64,000 nt of DNA, taken from assembly GCA_965246835.1 (NCBI GenBank), contig CBDFFQ010000001.1:3100001-3164000 (forward strand). The letters run 5' to 3'. The stretch's first letter is position 1, and every line of letters begins with the position of its first letter. Position numbers and translations under genes: made by a program. The stretch is from JANPPS01 sp965246835 (GTDB lineage: Bacteria; Pseudomonadota; Alphaproteobacteria; Acetobacterales; Acetobacteraceae). Shown piece after piece: positions 17,062 to 25,978 of the stretch. Under the pieces are notes generated by a model, which saw only the letters and a list, made by a program, of their open reading frames with translations, made no database searches and was not told the DNA's origin.

Positions 17062-19551
17062 ATGACCGACTCCGCACGTCAGGCGGCGCCCCGGCCGCTC
17101 CACACGGTTCAGCCGCCCACCATCACCTGGCCCACCGGCGGCGACGCCCCACCCGGCTTGTCTGCCTTGGCCTGCCCCAATTGCGGCAGCCTGGCACCCA
17201 AGGACTACGTGTTGACGATCGACGTCGAGCTGCCGGACAGCCCGGCCCGGCGCCTTCATATCGTGCAGTGCCCCGGCTGCGACTGCCGGTTTTATGACAG
17301 CCAGGTGCCGCCCGATTACGCGGAGCCGAAGTTCAACGATCGCGGCCGGGTGCCGTTCTATGTGCAGCAAGGCGCCGGCGTATCGCTCATCACGCGCCCG
17401 CTGGCGCAGGCCCGGCACGCACCCGGCGCCGCCTATCTGGAGGTCGGCTGCGGCTTCGGGTTCGGGCTCGATTTCGCGCTGAACACGCGGGGCTGGCAGG
17501 GTTTCGGCATCGACCCGGCCGCGCTCGCCGCCCTCGGCCGGGAGGCATTCGGCCTGCCGATCGAGTTGCGGTATTTGCGTGACGATGACGAGGCGCGCGG
17601 CACGATGGATGTGGTGCTCGGCTCCGAAGTGATCGAACACGTGACCTCCCCGGCCGCTTTCGTGCGCACGCTCCGCGCCATGCTGCGCCCCGGCGGCCTC
17701 ATGATCCTCACCACGCCGAACGGCCGCGACATCCATCGGGGGTCACCGCCCGGCATCATCATCCCCCTGCTGTCCCCCAGCCTGCATCTCGTGATCCAAA
17801 CCGAGGCGAGCCTGCGCTGGTTGCTGACGGAAGCCGGGTTCGCGCATGTGGCGATCGAGATCGACAGCCATTCCCTCGTCGCCTTCGCCAGCGACGCGCC
17901 GCTCGACCTCGAGCAGGATGCCGCGCGGTTGCGGGCGGCGTTGCGCGCGCATCTGCACCACCGGGCGGCCACGCTGGAGCCGACCACGGATTTGTTCCTG
18001 GGCTTCGCCGGCCGGGCTTTCCAGGAAAGCGTGAACGACTCGGAGATGGAGGAGGCGGACCAAGCCTGGGCGCGGCTCGTGCCCGCCGTGCAGCAGCGGT
18101 TCAGGTTCGATCTGGACGCGCTCGTGGCGCTGCCCCCGGATGTCGCGACTTGCGGCTTGGAGGAGATGGCGGCGCGCGTGCCCCTCAACCTGGCCGGATT
18201 GCTGTATGCCCGGGCGATCCGCCGCATGGCGTCCGGCACGCCCCGGCCGGCGCTGGAGGCGAGCTTCCGGCTGGCCAGCGAAGCGGCGGACGCGATGCGG
18301 AGGGCCCTGGGCGAGCTCGCGATGGAGGATGGCCAGACCGAGGATATCGGGTGGACCGCACTGGCCGAGGCCGCGTTGTGCGCCGCCGCACGGGGAGCGC
18401 CCGATATCCTACAGTGTCTGGACCGCTTGCCGCCCGCGCCCGCCGGTGGCGCGGCCCGAGTGCTCGCGATCAAGCAGCGGGCGCTGGCGATCCTGGTCGA
18501 TGCCGGCCACACCGCCGCGGCGCGCGAACTGGCGGAATCGCTGCCCGAACCGGACGCCACCGATCCCGCCGGCCGTGACGCCTTATTCGCCCGCGGCATA
18601 CTCGATCTGCAGCCTGGTGGGGACCCCGCGGCGGCGCGGCGGCGCTTTGCCCAAATCCGGTCCGCGGCGCCGCAGGAAAGCCCGCTCTGGTGGGCCGCCC
18701 TGCGGGGCGAGCTGCAGGCCACGACCGACGAGGCGGAAGCCGGGTCGATGCTCGAAAACCTCCTGTCCCGGCATCCGCATCCGGAGCTCGCGGCGATGGC
18801 CCTGCCCTGGCTGGTCAAGGCCGGCCGGCAGGATCTGGCACGGCAGATGGTGCGCCGGACAGGTCTCGACCCGTCCCTCACCGGCCCGCATACAGCGGCG
18901 GCGCGGGACAATTTGTTCTATCTGGCCATGCTGACGGTCCAGGATGCCGCGCCGGAGCCAGCGGCGCTCGACCTCGCCGCGCGACGCTTCGCCCAGGTCC
19001 GCTTGGCCGCGGACCCCCTCAGTGGACTATGGTTGGCGGCTCTGCGGGGAGAGGTTCAGGCACTGGACCAAGCCGGGCAGGGTGCCGCGGCGCTGTCATT
19101 GGCAATCGAGCAGGCCCGGGCGCATCCCACGGCCGAGCTCGGCATGCTGGCGCTCCCCCGTCTGATCGACGCCGGCCATCACACCGAGGCGCGCGAGCTG
19201 GTCCGGCTCACGAAGCTGGATCGTGAGTCGTTCATGCGTCCGATGGCGACAGGCTCGCTCACGCATGTGCAGCGGGACACGCTGTTTCATTTGGCGGTGC
19301 TGGACGCGCAGATCGCTCCCGATGGCCGCGCCGCCGGTGAGCCGGCCCTGGCCCGCAACCGCTTCGCCCGGGTCCGCGCCGTCTGCGAGCCCGGCGCCGG
19401 CCTGTGGTGGGGCGCGCTGCGCGGTGAGCTGCAATCGCTCGATCTCATGGGCGCCGGGGCGGAGGCGCAGGGGGTGGTCGCGGCGGCGGCGGCGGCGCAT
19501 CCGGAGCTTGCGCTGCCCGACGACATCGCGGCCCGGTTGGGCGCCACCTAG
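17062..19551 (+). CDS. SAM-dependent methyltransferase with Cys-rich N-terminus and tandem C-terminal repeats
   Basis: An 829-residue, three-part protein. Residues about 38-80 contain CPNCGS and CPGCDC pairs, a likely zinc ribbon. Residues about 110-290 form a class I methyltransferase, with the SAM motif YLEVGCGFGFGLDFAL, MDVVLGSEVIEHV and PGGLMILTTPNG. From about 480 to the end is a helical region with at least three related units of roughly 115-125 residues, each with an RFAQVR core and a LWWAALRGELQ block, near residues 526, 640 and 766. The target is unknown; neighbours (ugd, RgpF-like) suggest polysaccharide or glycan methylation. ATG 17062 follows GGGG; the frame upstream overlaps ugd and is not used. 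Confidence 0.8.
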   Translation: MTDSARQAAPRPLHTVQPPTITWPTGGDAPPGLSALACPNCGSLAPKDYVLTIDVELPDSPARRLHIVQCPGCDCRFYDSQVPPDYAEPKFNDRGRVPFYVQQGAGVSLITRPLAQARHAPGAAYLEVGCGFGFGLDFALNTRGWQGFGIDPAALAALGREAFGLPIELRYLRDDDEARGTMDVVLGSEVIEHVTSPAAFVRTLRAMLRPGGLMILTTPNGRDIHRGSPPGIIIPLLSPSLHLVIQTEASLRWLLTEAGFAHVAIEIDSHSLVAFASDAPLDLEQDAARLRAALRAHLHHRAATLEPTTDLFLGFAGRAFQESVNDSEMEEADQAWARLVPAVQQRFRFDLDALVALPPDVATCGLEEMAARVPLNLAGLLYARAIRRMASGTPRPALEASFRLASEAADAMRRALGELAMEDGQTEDIGWTALAEAALCAAARGAPDILQCLDRLPPAPAGGAARVLAIKQRALAILVDAGHTAAARELAESLPEPDATDPAGRDALFARGILDLQPGGDPAAARRRFAQIRSAAPQESPLWWAALRGELQATTDEAEAGSMLENLLSRHPHPELAAMALPWLVKAGRQDLARQMVRRTGLDPSLTGPHTAAARDNLFYLAMLTVQDAAPEPAALDLAARRFAQVRLAADPLSGLWLAALRGEVQALDQAGQGAAALSLAIEQARAHPTAELGMLALPRLIDAGHHTEARELVRLTKLDRESFMRPMATGSLTHVQRDTLFHLAVLDAQIAPDGRAAGEPALARNRFARVRAVCEPGAGLWWGALRGELQSLDLMGAGAEAQGVVAAAAAAHPELALPDDIAARLGAT

Positions 19552-19553
19552 TC

Positions 19554-20609
19554 ATGGCCGGGTCGTTGGTTCGCAGCGCCATGCGCCGCACCTATCTCGG
19601 CGTCCGTTACCATATCGTGCCGCGGATCGGCCACGCGCTGACGCACCGGCGCAGCCCGCACCGCCTGATCTCGCAATGGCCGGAGGGGACGATCCCGCTG
19701 GGCCCGAACGTGTGCGTGTTCGTGCACTGGGATGGTGGCGGGGACGTGCGGGACCATGTGCTGCATCAGGTGACGCAGCTGGCGGAAAGCGGCCTCTCGG
19801 TCGTGTTCGTCACCAATTCCGGCCGGCTGCTTCCCGCGGCGATGGAGCGGCTGAAACCGGTCTGCGCCGGGATCATGATCCGGCAGAACGTGGGCTACGA
19901 TTTCGGCGCCTGGCGGGAGGGGATCGAGCGCCTGGCCCTGCCGCGGGACAACACCGCGATGGTGGTGATCGCCAATGACAGCGTGTATGGCCCGCTCCGC
20001 TCGCTGGACGGGCTGTTCGCGCATGTCGATTTCACGCAAGCCGACGTGTGGGGCTGCACCGAGAGCTGGCAGCACCGCTACCACCTGCAATCCTATCTGA
20101 TCGCCTTCGGCCCGGCCGTGGTGCGGAGCGAGGCGTGGCGGCTTTTCTGGGCCGGGGTGCGGCCGACTTGGTCCAAGAACTGGCTGATCCGGCTCTATGA
20201 GGTCGGCCTCACGCAAACGCTGCTATCGGCGGGATTCCGGTGCCGGGCGATCTGGCCGTATGCGGCGCTGTGCCAAGATATCGAGCCGGACCTGCTGCGT
20301 AACCATAAGGAGGGCGGCCCCAACCTCGCGGACCCCGTGATCGCCGTAAGGCAGGACCAGGCACGGCGCATCCGGGCCGGGGTGGTGCAGCAGATCGCGC
20401 TGAACCCCACCAGCGATCTGTGGCGGCAATTGCTGCAGGCGCGCTACCCGTTCATGAAGCGCGAGTTGCTGCGCAGCAACCCGACCTTCGTGCCGGACGT
20501 GGCAGAGTGGCGGGAGGTGGCGTGCACCGACCCGGCGGTGCTGCTGCCCGGCGCCATGGCCACGATCGAGCTCGATCTTCAACGGACCTTGAAGAACAAG
20601 GCGCCGTAA
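19554..20609 (+). CDS. Rhamnan synthesis F (RgpF-like) family protein
   Basis: A 351-residue protein of the rhamnan-synthesis-F/lipopolysaccharide-biosynthesis family. It shows VCVFVHWDGGGDVRDHVL, FVTNSGRL, the family hallmark RQNVGYDFGAWREGI, ANDSVYGP, and FWGC-type residues in ADVWGCTESW. Members are glycosyltransferase-like proteins that act in assembly of rhamnose-containing or other O-antigen-type polymers. It starts 2 bases after the methyltransferase stop and closes the polysaccharide block. The exact sugar is unknown. No membrane segment is evident. Confidence 0.85.
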   Translation: MAGSLVRSAMRRTYLGVRYHIVPRIGHALTHRRSPHRLISQWPEGTIPLGPNVCVFVHWDGGGDVRDHVLHQVTQLAESGLSVVFVTNSGRLLPAAMERLKPVCAGIMIRQNVGYDFGAWREGIERLALPRDNTAMVVIANDSVYGPLRSLDGLFAHVDFTQADVWGCTESWQHRYHLQSYLIAFGPAVVRSEAWRLFWAGVRPTWSKNWLIRLYEVGLTQTLLSAGFRCRAIWPYAALCQDIEPDLLRNHKEGGPNLADPVIAVRQDQARRIRAGVVQQIALNPTSDLWRQLLQARYPFMKRELLRSNPTFVPDVAEWREVACTDPAVLLPGAMATIELDLQRTLKNKAP

Positions 20610-20648
20610 AATGTTGCGGGCCCGGGCGCGCCGCCGCATGGTTCGCGG

Positions 20649-21851
20649 ATGATATCGCGCGCCGCCCGGGTGAACCTGCTGATCGGCACGGGTCACTTCC
20701 TGTCCCATTTCTACCTGTTGATCCTGCCGCCGCTGTTCGTGGCGTGGCAGCTTGAGTTCGGCGTGAGCTATGCCGAGCTCGGCATGACGGTGGCGCTGAT
20801 GAGTGGCATCACGGCGGTGCTGCAGACGCCGATCGGCTTCCTGGTGGACAAGCATGGCGCGCGGCCGTTCCTGGTGGGCGGCACGCTGCTGATGGCGAGC
20901 TGCATCTGCGGCATGGGGTTCGCCACCGAGTTCTGGCAGATCCTGGCGCTGGCGGCGCTGTCGGGCGTCGGCAACTCGGTCATCCACCCCGCGGATTACG
21001 CCATCCTGAGCGGCTCCGTGCCCAAGGAGAGCATGGGCCGGGCATTCGCCTTGCACACGTTCAGCGGCAATCTGGGCTTTGCAGCCGGGCCGCCGGCGAT
21101 TGCGGCGCTGATGGCGTGGATGGGCTGGCGGGAGGCGGTGATGCTCGTGGGCGCCATCGGTTTGCCGGTGGTCGGCACGATCCTGTGGCAGAGCCGCATC
21201 CTGGGCGATCAGGCGCGCCCGGTGCACGAAGGCCCGGCCATCTCCGGCCGCGCCCTGCTGATGACGCGGCCGATGCTGCTGTTCTTCGGCTTCTTCCTCC
21301 TGGGCAGCATGGCGGGCGGCGGGGTGCAGGCCTGGGTCGTGACCGTGCTGCATGACGTGAACGGGCTCACGATCGCCGCGGCGTCGGGCGCGCTCACGGG
21401 CTATATGGCCGGCAACACGGCGGGCGTGCTGGTGGGCGGCTGGCTCGCGGATCGCAGCACGCGGCTGGCGGCGGTGACGATCGGGCTCACGGTTTTTTCG
21501 GCCATGCTGACGCTGGCGGTGGCGGTGCTGCCGCTGGGCGGCGCGCTCACGATCGGAGTGCTGTTCGTGGGGGGCGTGGCGCTGGGCGCGAGCCGGACGC
21601 CGCGGGACATGATGGTGCGGGACGCGGCGCCGCCGGGTCAGATCGGGAAGGTGTTCGGGTTCGTGAGCGCCGGGCTGCCTCTGGGCGCCGCGCTGACGCC
21701 GGTGCCATTCGGCTTCCTGATCGACCATGGGCGGCCGGAGCTGGTGCTGGTGCTGGTCTCGATGCTGTTGCTCGCCAGCTTGCTGTGCATGGGCTCCGCT
21801 CGCGCAACCGCTTTGTCCCGGGAGGCCAGGGGGCCGGTGCCGGCGGAGTAA
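20649..21851 (+). CDS. MFS transporter, fosmidomycin-resistance-like
   Basis: A 400-residue protein with about 12 predicted transmembrane helices. It opens RVNLLIGTGHFLSHFYLLIL and has a QTPIGFLVDKHGARPFL loop 2-3 MFS signature and HPADYAILSG, as seen in Fsr-type exporters. The second half repeats the pattern (GGWLADRSTRLAA). The substrate is unknown; Fsr homologues export fosmidomycin or other small acids. It lies 3 bases before the gamma-glutamyltransferase gene, so transport and processing of a glutathione-like or gamma-glutamyl compound is possible, by inference only. Confidence 0.85.
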   Translation: MISRAARVNLLIGTGHFLSHFYLLILPPLFVAWQLEFGVSYAELGMTVALMSGITAVLQTPIGFLVDKHGARPFLVGGTLLMASCICGMGFATEFWQILALAALSGVGNSVIHPADYAILSGSVPKESMGRAFALHTFSGNLGFAAGPPAIAALMAWMGWREAVMLVGAIGLPVVGTILWQSRILGDQARPVHEGPAISGRALLMTRPMLLFFGFFLLGSMAGGGVQAWVVTVLHDVNGLTIAAASGALTGYMAGNTAGVLVGGWLADRSTRLAAVTIGLTVFSAMLTLAVAVLPLGGALTIGVLFVGGVALGASRTPRDMMVRDAAPPGQIGKVFGFVSAGLPLGAALTPVPFGFLIDHGRPELVLVLVSMLLLASLLCMGSARATALSREARGPVPAE

Positions 21852-21854
21852 CGG

Positions 21855-23522
21855 ATGATGCGGCCGGCCCGCGCAGCCCCCTTCCAGTGTGAGAAGCGGC
21901 CCGCCACGGGCTCCCGCGGCATGGTGGTGACCAACCATCCGCTGGCGTCGGCGGCGGGCGCGGAGATGCTGCTCGGCGGCGGCAATGCCGTGGATGCGGC
22001 GGTGGCGGCGCTGTTCGCGCTGACGGTGGTGGAGCCGATGATGGTCGGCGTGCTGGGCGGCGGGGTGTGTCACATCCGGCTGGCGGATGGCCGGCACGTC
22101 ATCGTGGACGGGCTCTCGACGGCGCCGGGGCGGGCGACGGCGGAGATGTTCACGCCGGTGTCGGACGAGGTCGGGCGGCAGCGCGAGGTGGAGGGGCGGG
22201 CGAACGAGGTGGGCGCCCGGGCGATGGCGGTGCCGGGGGCGCTGGCGGGCTGGTGCCACGCGCTGGCGCGGTATGGGCGTTTTCCGCTGGCCGATGTCGT
22301 GGCGCCGGCGATCCGGTTGGCCGAGCGGGGGTTCGTCGCCACGTCCTATCTGTCCGGCTGCATTGCCGAGGTGGCGGGGGATCTGGGGCGCGACCCCGGG
22401 CTGGCAGCCCTGTTCCTGCCCGGTGGCATGCCGATCGCAGCCGGTGCCCGTTTGATCAGGGGCGACTACGCGGACAGCCTGCGCGCCATCGCGGAACAGG
22501 GGCTGGCCGCCCTCACCGACGGCCCTCTCGGCGCCACTCTGGTCGAATACATGGCGGCGAGTGACGGCCTCATCGGGGCGGCGGACCTGCAAGCCTACCG
22601 CGTGATCGAGCGCGAACCCATCCGGGGCCGGTATCGCGGCTACGACATCATCGGCCCGCCGCCACCGGCATCCTCGGGCGTGCATATCGTGCAGATGCTC
22701 AACATCCTCGAGGGCTACGAGGTCGGTTCACTCGGCTTTGGGTCCGCGGACGCGATCCATCTGCTGGCGGAGGCGCTGAAGATCGCCTTTGCCGACCGCG
22801 CCGTCGCCACCGCCGATCCGGATTTCGTCGCGGTCCCGGTCGATCGCCTGATCGACAAGGCCTATGCCGCGGACCGGCGCGCGGCCATCGACCCGGCCCG
22901 CGCGCAGGCCTGGAGCTCCGGCTTGGCCATGCCGGAATCCGCCGATACGACGCACGTGACGGTCGCCGATGCGGACGGGACCGTCGTATCGTCGACGCAG
23001 ACTATCAACGGCCTGTTCGGCGCCTGCGCCATGGTGCCGGGGACCGGGATGCTGACCAACAACTACATGTACAATTTCGAGCCACGGCCCGGCCGCGCGC
23101 TGTCGATCGCCCCGGGCAAGCGCGTGTTCACCTCGATGGCGCCGATGATGGTCGTGCGCGACGGCCGGGTGGTATTCGCCCTGGGCCTGCCAGGCGGGCT
23201 GCGGATCTTTCCCTCCGCGTTGCAGGCGATCGTCAACCTGATCGACCACGGCATGACCCTGCAGGAGGCCGTGGAGGCGCCGCGGGTCTGGACCGAAGGC
23301 GGCGCGCTGGAGCTGGAGCAGACGATCCCGACCGAGGTCGCGGCGGCGCTGGCCGTGCGGGGCCATCGCATCCGGTCCGTGCCGCGCGTGGCCGGCGGCA
23401 TGGGCGCGATCGGCTTTTCGGACGACGGCACGATGACCGGGGCGGCGTGCTGGCGGGCAGATGGCACGCCCGTCGCGATCTCCGGCGGGCTGGCGCAGGA
23501 GGGCGTTCGGTTCAGTGTCTAG
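21855..23522 (+). CDS. ggt: Gamma-glutamyltransferase family protein
   Basis: A 555-residue Ntn-hydrolase precursor. The N-terminal part has RGMVVTNHPLASAAG, GGNAVDAAVAALFAL, and PPPASSGVHIVQMLN. The autoprocessing/catalytic threonine is the first Thr in DTTHVTVADADG (about residue 365), which would start the small subunit. MVPGTGMLTNNYM follows. No signal peptide is apparent, unlike classical periplasmic Ggt; many alphaproteobacterial paralogues are like this and can act on other gamma-glutamyl or acyl substrates, so substrate is uncertain. GGAG is about 7 bases before the first of two ATGs. The gene ends just before the IS remnant, which may mark the end of the ancestral operon. Confidence 0.88.
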   Translation: MMRPARAAPFQCEKRPATGSRGMVVTNHPLASAAGAEMLLGGGNAVDAAVAALFALTVVEPMMVGVLGGGVCHIRLADGRHVIVDGLSTAPGRATAEMFTPVSDEVGRQREVEGRANEVGARAMAVPGALAGWCHALARYGRFPLADVVAPAIRLAERGFVATSYLSGCIAEVAGDLGRDPGLAALFLPGGMPIAAGARLIRGDYADSLRAIAEQGLAALTDGPLGATLVEYMAASDGLIGAADLQAYRVIEREPIRGRYRGYDIIGPPPPASSGVHIVQMLNILEGYEVGSLGFGSADAIHLLAEALKIAFADRAVATADPDFVAVPVDRLIDKAYAADRRAAIDPARAQAWSSGLAMPESADTTHVTVADADGTVVSSTQTINGLFGACAMVPGTGMLTNNYMYNFEPRPGRALSIAPGKRVFTSMAPMMVVRDGRVVFALGLPGGLRIFPSALQAIVNLIDHGMTLQEAVEAPRVWTEGGALELEQTIPTEVAAALAVRGHRIRSVPRVAGGMGAIGFSDDGTMTGAACWRADGTPVAISGGLAQEGVRFSV

Positions 23523-23577
23523 GGCTCAAACCCAATCAGACGCTTGAAGGCGAAAGGCTTTCCTGATCCACAGTGGC

Positions 23578-23799
23578 GTGGACTTAGGGAGGCGAGTGAT
23601 GGCTCTGTTATGGTTATTGGATGCTCGGCGAAGGCGGGTCATTCGCTACGATAAGGACCTCTACCGCGGTCGCCACCTCGTCGAAAATGTCTTCTGCCGG
23701 CTCAAAGACTTCCGTCGCGTCGCTACCCGCTACGACAAACCAGCAGCCAACTTCCTCTCCACGGTCGCGCTCGCAACTGCTGTCGCCTTCCGGCTATGA
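23578..23799 (+). pseudogene. IS5-family transposase C-terminal remnant
   Basis: An open frame of 73 codons whose second half (IRYDKDLYRGRHLVENVF, then CRLKDFRRVATRYDK) is the unmistakable C-terminus of an IS5-type DDE transposase, including the glutamate-region ENVFCRLKDFRR. The first about 20 codons do not look like transposase, so the element is truncated on the left. The rest of the transposase and any clear matched terminal inverted repeats are missing. The whole gap 23523-23835 is AT-richer than its surroundings and holds nothing else that I can identify. Confidence 0.8.
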
Positions 23800-23835
23800 T
23801 CACGCCTTAGACCCGATTAAATGTGAAGGAATGCG

Positions 23836-24204
23836 ATGGCGGTAAAACGTATAATCGCCAACATCGCGGCACCGCAGCCTGAAGCCGCGTGCGCCTTCTA
23901 TGGCGGAGTTTTAGGCCTCGAAGTCGTTATGGATCAAGGCTGGATCATGACCTTCGGGGCTACGCCTGTCCTGATTGCACCGCAGATCAGCATCGCGAGC
24001 GAAGGTGGCTCGGGCACGCCAGTCCCCGATCTCTCAATCGAGGTGGATGACCTTGATGAGGTGCTTGGCCGCGCCAACGCAGCAGGACACACCATAGAAT
24101 ATGGACCGCAGCAGGAACCCTGGGGCGTTCGCCGCTTCTATGTCCGCGATCCCTTCGGAAACCTCGTCAACGTGCTTAGCCACAGCGCTGAAAGGGCCGA
24201 TTAG
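23836..24204 (+). CDS. VOC-family (glyoxalase/bleomycin-resistance-like) protein
   Basis: A 122-residue single VOC domain of the paired beta-alpha-beta-beta-beta type. It has ANIAAPQPEAACAFYGGVLG at the N-terminus and WGVRRFYVRDPFGNLVNVLS at the C-terminus, as in the glyoxalase/bleomycin-resistance/dioxygenase superfamily. Function cannot be told from sequence; such small members are metal-dependent lyases, isomerases or drug-binding proteins. Its codon use is visibly less G+C-rich than all neighbours and it sits directly after the IS5 remnant, both suggesting acquisition. The last 29 bases overlap the 3' end of the convergent panE gene. Confidence 0.85.
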   Translation: MAVKRIIANIAAPQPEAACAFYGGVLGLEVVMDQGWIMTFGATPVLIAPQISIASEGGSGTPVPDLSIEVDDLDEVLGRANAAGHTIEYGPQQEPWGVRRFYVRDPFGNLVNVLSHSAERAD

Positions 24205-25153
24205 TCTTGGTCCGGATCAGCGCGGCCAGCAGCTCGAGCGTCGGCATCGGCGTGCCGGTCAGCGCCGCCAAGTGCAGCGGCACCGTGTAGAGCGCGTCAA
24301 CCTCCATGGGCCGGCCTGCCAACAGGTCCTGCAGGATGCTCGGCTTGTGGCCGAGGGTGCGGTTCATCTCGACCACCCGCTCCACATCGATCGTGGCCCG
24401 GCGGCCCAGCGCCACGATCAACGCCTGCGCCTCCGCCATCAACCGGCGCGACGCCGCCACCAGCGCCGGCTCCTCCTGCGTCGCGGCCACGGCCGTCTCC
24501 GTCAGCACGCACATCGGCCCGGCGCTCAGATTGAAGGCCAGCTTCTCCCAGATCCGGTCGCGGATATCGACATCCACGCTGACCGGCAGCCCCGCCGCCC
24601 CGAACGCCTGCTCCAGCACGCGGATGCCCGACGTCACCACTCCATCGAGCGGCCCCAGCACGGTGGCGCGGGATCGGGGCGCACGCACGCGGATGGTGCC
24701 GGGCTCGGGCATCGAGGAGGCCGGCCAAGCGATGCCGCCCACGGTCCGCGCGCCGAACATCCGCAACAGCACATCTTCGGGATCGAGCAACGGCAGCCGG
24801 TGACCATCGAGCGCGCCGCCATGGCCGTGGAAATACCACCAGGGCACGCCATTGGTGAGAAACGCCACCGGCAAATCGGGTCCCAGCAGCGGCCCCAACG
24901 CAGTCGCGGCGCGCAGCCCGGGCGCCTTCACGCAGATCAGCACGCCGTCCTGCGGTCCCAGCTCGGCCGGATCGTCGCTGGCGCGGACCTGGACGGTGAA
25001 CCGCTCATCCGGCGCCTCCACCGTCAACCCGTGGGCGCGGATCGCCGCAAGATGCGGCCCCCGCGCCACGACCGACACATCGACGCCGCCCCGCGCCATA
25101 TATCCCGCGATGAACCCGCCGATCGCTCCGGCGCCGAATACGCAGATCCTCAT
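24176..25153 (-). CDS. panE: 2-dehydropantoate 2-reductase family protein
   Basis: A 325-residue NADP-dependent ketopantoate reductase family member. The nucleotide motif is ICVFGAGAIGGFIAGYMARGG. LTNGVPWWYFHG and the catalytic lysine in IWEKLAFNLSAGPMCVLT are present, as is the C-terminal KPSILQDLLAGRPMEVDAL block. PanE makes pantoate for CoA, but many soil bacteria carry several paralogues acting on other 2-keto acids. Immediately upstream (0-base spacing) is a 2-keto-4-pentenoate hydratase-like gene, favouring a catabolic role for this copy. The 3' end overlaps the acquired VOC gene. Confidence 0.88.
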   Translation of the reverse strand: MRICVFGAGAIGGFIAGYMARGGVDVSVVARGPHLAAIRAHGLTVEAPDERFTVQVRASDDPAELGPQDGVLICVKAPGLRAATALGPLLGPDLPVAFLTNGVPWWYFHGHGGALDGHRLPLLDPEDVLLRMFGARTVGGIAWPASSMPEPGTIRVRAPRSRATVLGPLDGVVTSGIRVLEQAFGAAGLPVSVDVDIRDRIWEKLAFNLSAGPMCVLTETAVAATQEEPALVAASRRLMAEAQALIVALGRRATIDVERVVEMNRTLGHKPSILQDLLAGRPMEVDALYTVPLHLAALTGTPMPTLELLAALIRTKTNRPFQRCG

Positions 25154-25903
25154 CTAACCGAACGTGACCTTGGCCGAACCGCACCGATCGAACACGATCT
25201 CCGCCGTGCCGCCCGGGGGCACGATGTCCTTGCCCGTCCAGGAACCCGTCGTCACCACTTGCCCGGCGCGCAGGCCGCCCGCCCAACGCGCGCCCGTGTT
25301 GGCCATCCAGACCAGCAACCGCATCATATCTCCGGCCGGGTTGCCCCTACCCGCCTTGACCTCGACCCCATCGACCTTCAGCCGCACGCCCTCACGCGCC
25401 AGGTCGATCGCACCCCACTCGGGAATCGCGGCGCCCAGCACCAACCCGCCATGGGACATGCTGTCGGCCAGCAACGACAGTGGATCGCCCACCGCATCGG
25501 GATCGGTGTAGCGGCTATCCAGCACCTCGATCATGGGATGGGCGGAGGCGATGGCGGCGCCCACCTCCGCCGCCGTGTAGGGCCGTTCCCGCGGCGGCAG
25601 ATCATGCGCGAACAGCACGCCGATCTCGGCCTCCACCCCGCGCAAACTGGCGCGGGGGGCGGTGCCGGGGCTGTGCTGGATGCCGGCGGCGGGCAGGGGG
25701 CTGCAGTTCATCGGGCCGTCCGGACCGGGAGAGCCCACCTTCCAGCCGCCGATGGCGCCCAGCTCCGCCATGATGGCGTGCTGCACGGCATAGGCCTGGG
25801 CCTCGGTCCGCGGCCGCACCGCTTCCGGCAAGGTATGCAGCTTCTGCGTCGGGTCCCGCCGTGCGCTCAGCAAAAGGCGCGCTGCGTCGTGATGCCGGTC
25901 CAT
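25154..25903 (-). CDS. 2-keto-4-pentenoate hydratase / FAH-family protein
   Basis: A 249-residue protein of the 2-keto-4-pentenoate hydratase (MhpD-like) branch of the fumarylacetoacetate hydrolase superfamily. Landmarks are AYAVQHAIMAELGAIGGWKVG, the metal-site glutamates in GVEAEIGVLFAHDL, HPMIEVLDSRY and the C-terminal GQVVTTGSWTGKD. The expected reaction is hydration of 2-hydroxypenta-2,4-dienoate to 4-hydroxy-2-oxovalerate in aromatic meta-cleavage pathways. No other meta-cleavage gene is nearby, so the substrate is uncertain. It is the first gene of a two-gene run with panE and diverges from the MaoC gene 75 bases away. Confidence 0.85.
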   Translation of the reverse strand: MDRHHDAARLLLSARRDPTQKLHTLPEAVRPRTEAQAYAVQHAIMAELGAIGGWKVGSPGPDGPMNCSPLPAAGIQHSPGTAPRASLRGVEAEIGVLFAHDLPPRERPYTAAEVGAAIASAHPMIEVLDSRYTDPDAVGDPLSLLADSMSHGGLVLGAAIPEWGAIDLAREGVRLKVDGVEVKAGRGNPAGDMMRLLVWMANTGARWAGGLRAGQVVTTGSWTGKDIVPPGGTAEIVFDRCGSAKVTFG

Positions 25904-25978
25904 GCAGTCCTCGTTCTAGGGAACCTTGACCTTCGCATCGGCGCCGGGCCTTGTCCAACCAGGCAGAAGGGATGGCGC

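Noticed and set aside
20223..22685. 820-codon minus-strand frame
   Set aside because: Antisense to the RgpF-like, MFS and ggt genes; low-complexity His/Arg composition.
23523..23835. Complete IS5 element
   Set aside because: Only the C-terminal transposase portion is present and no convincing matched terminal inverted repeats or target duplication could be seen.
24205..25978. Plus-strand frame upstream of the MaoC domain
   Set aside because: Antisense to panE and the hydratase gene; the MaoC domain has its own ATG and ribosome site at 25979.
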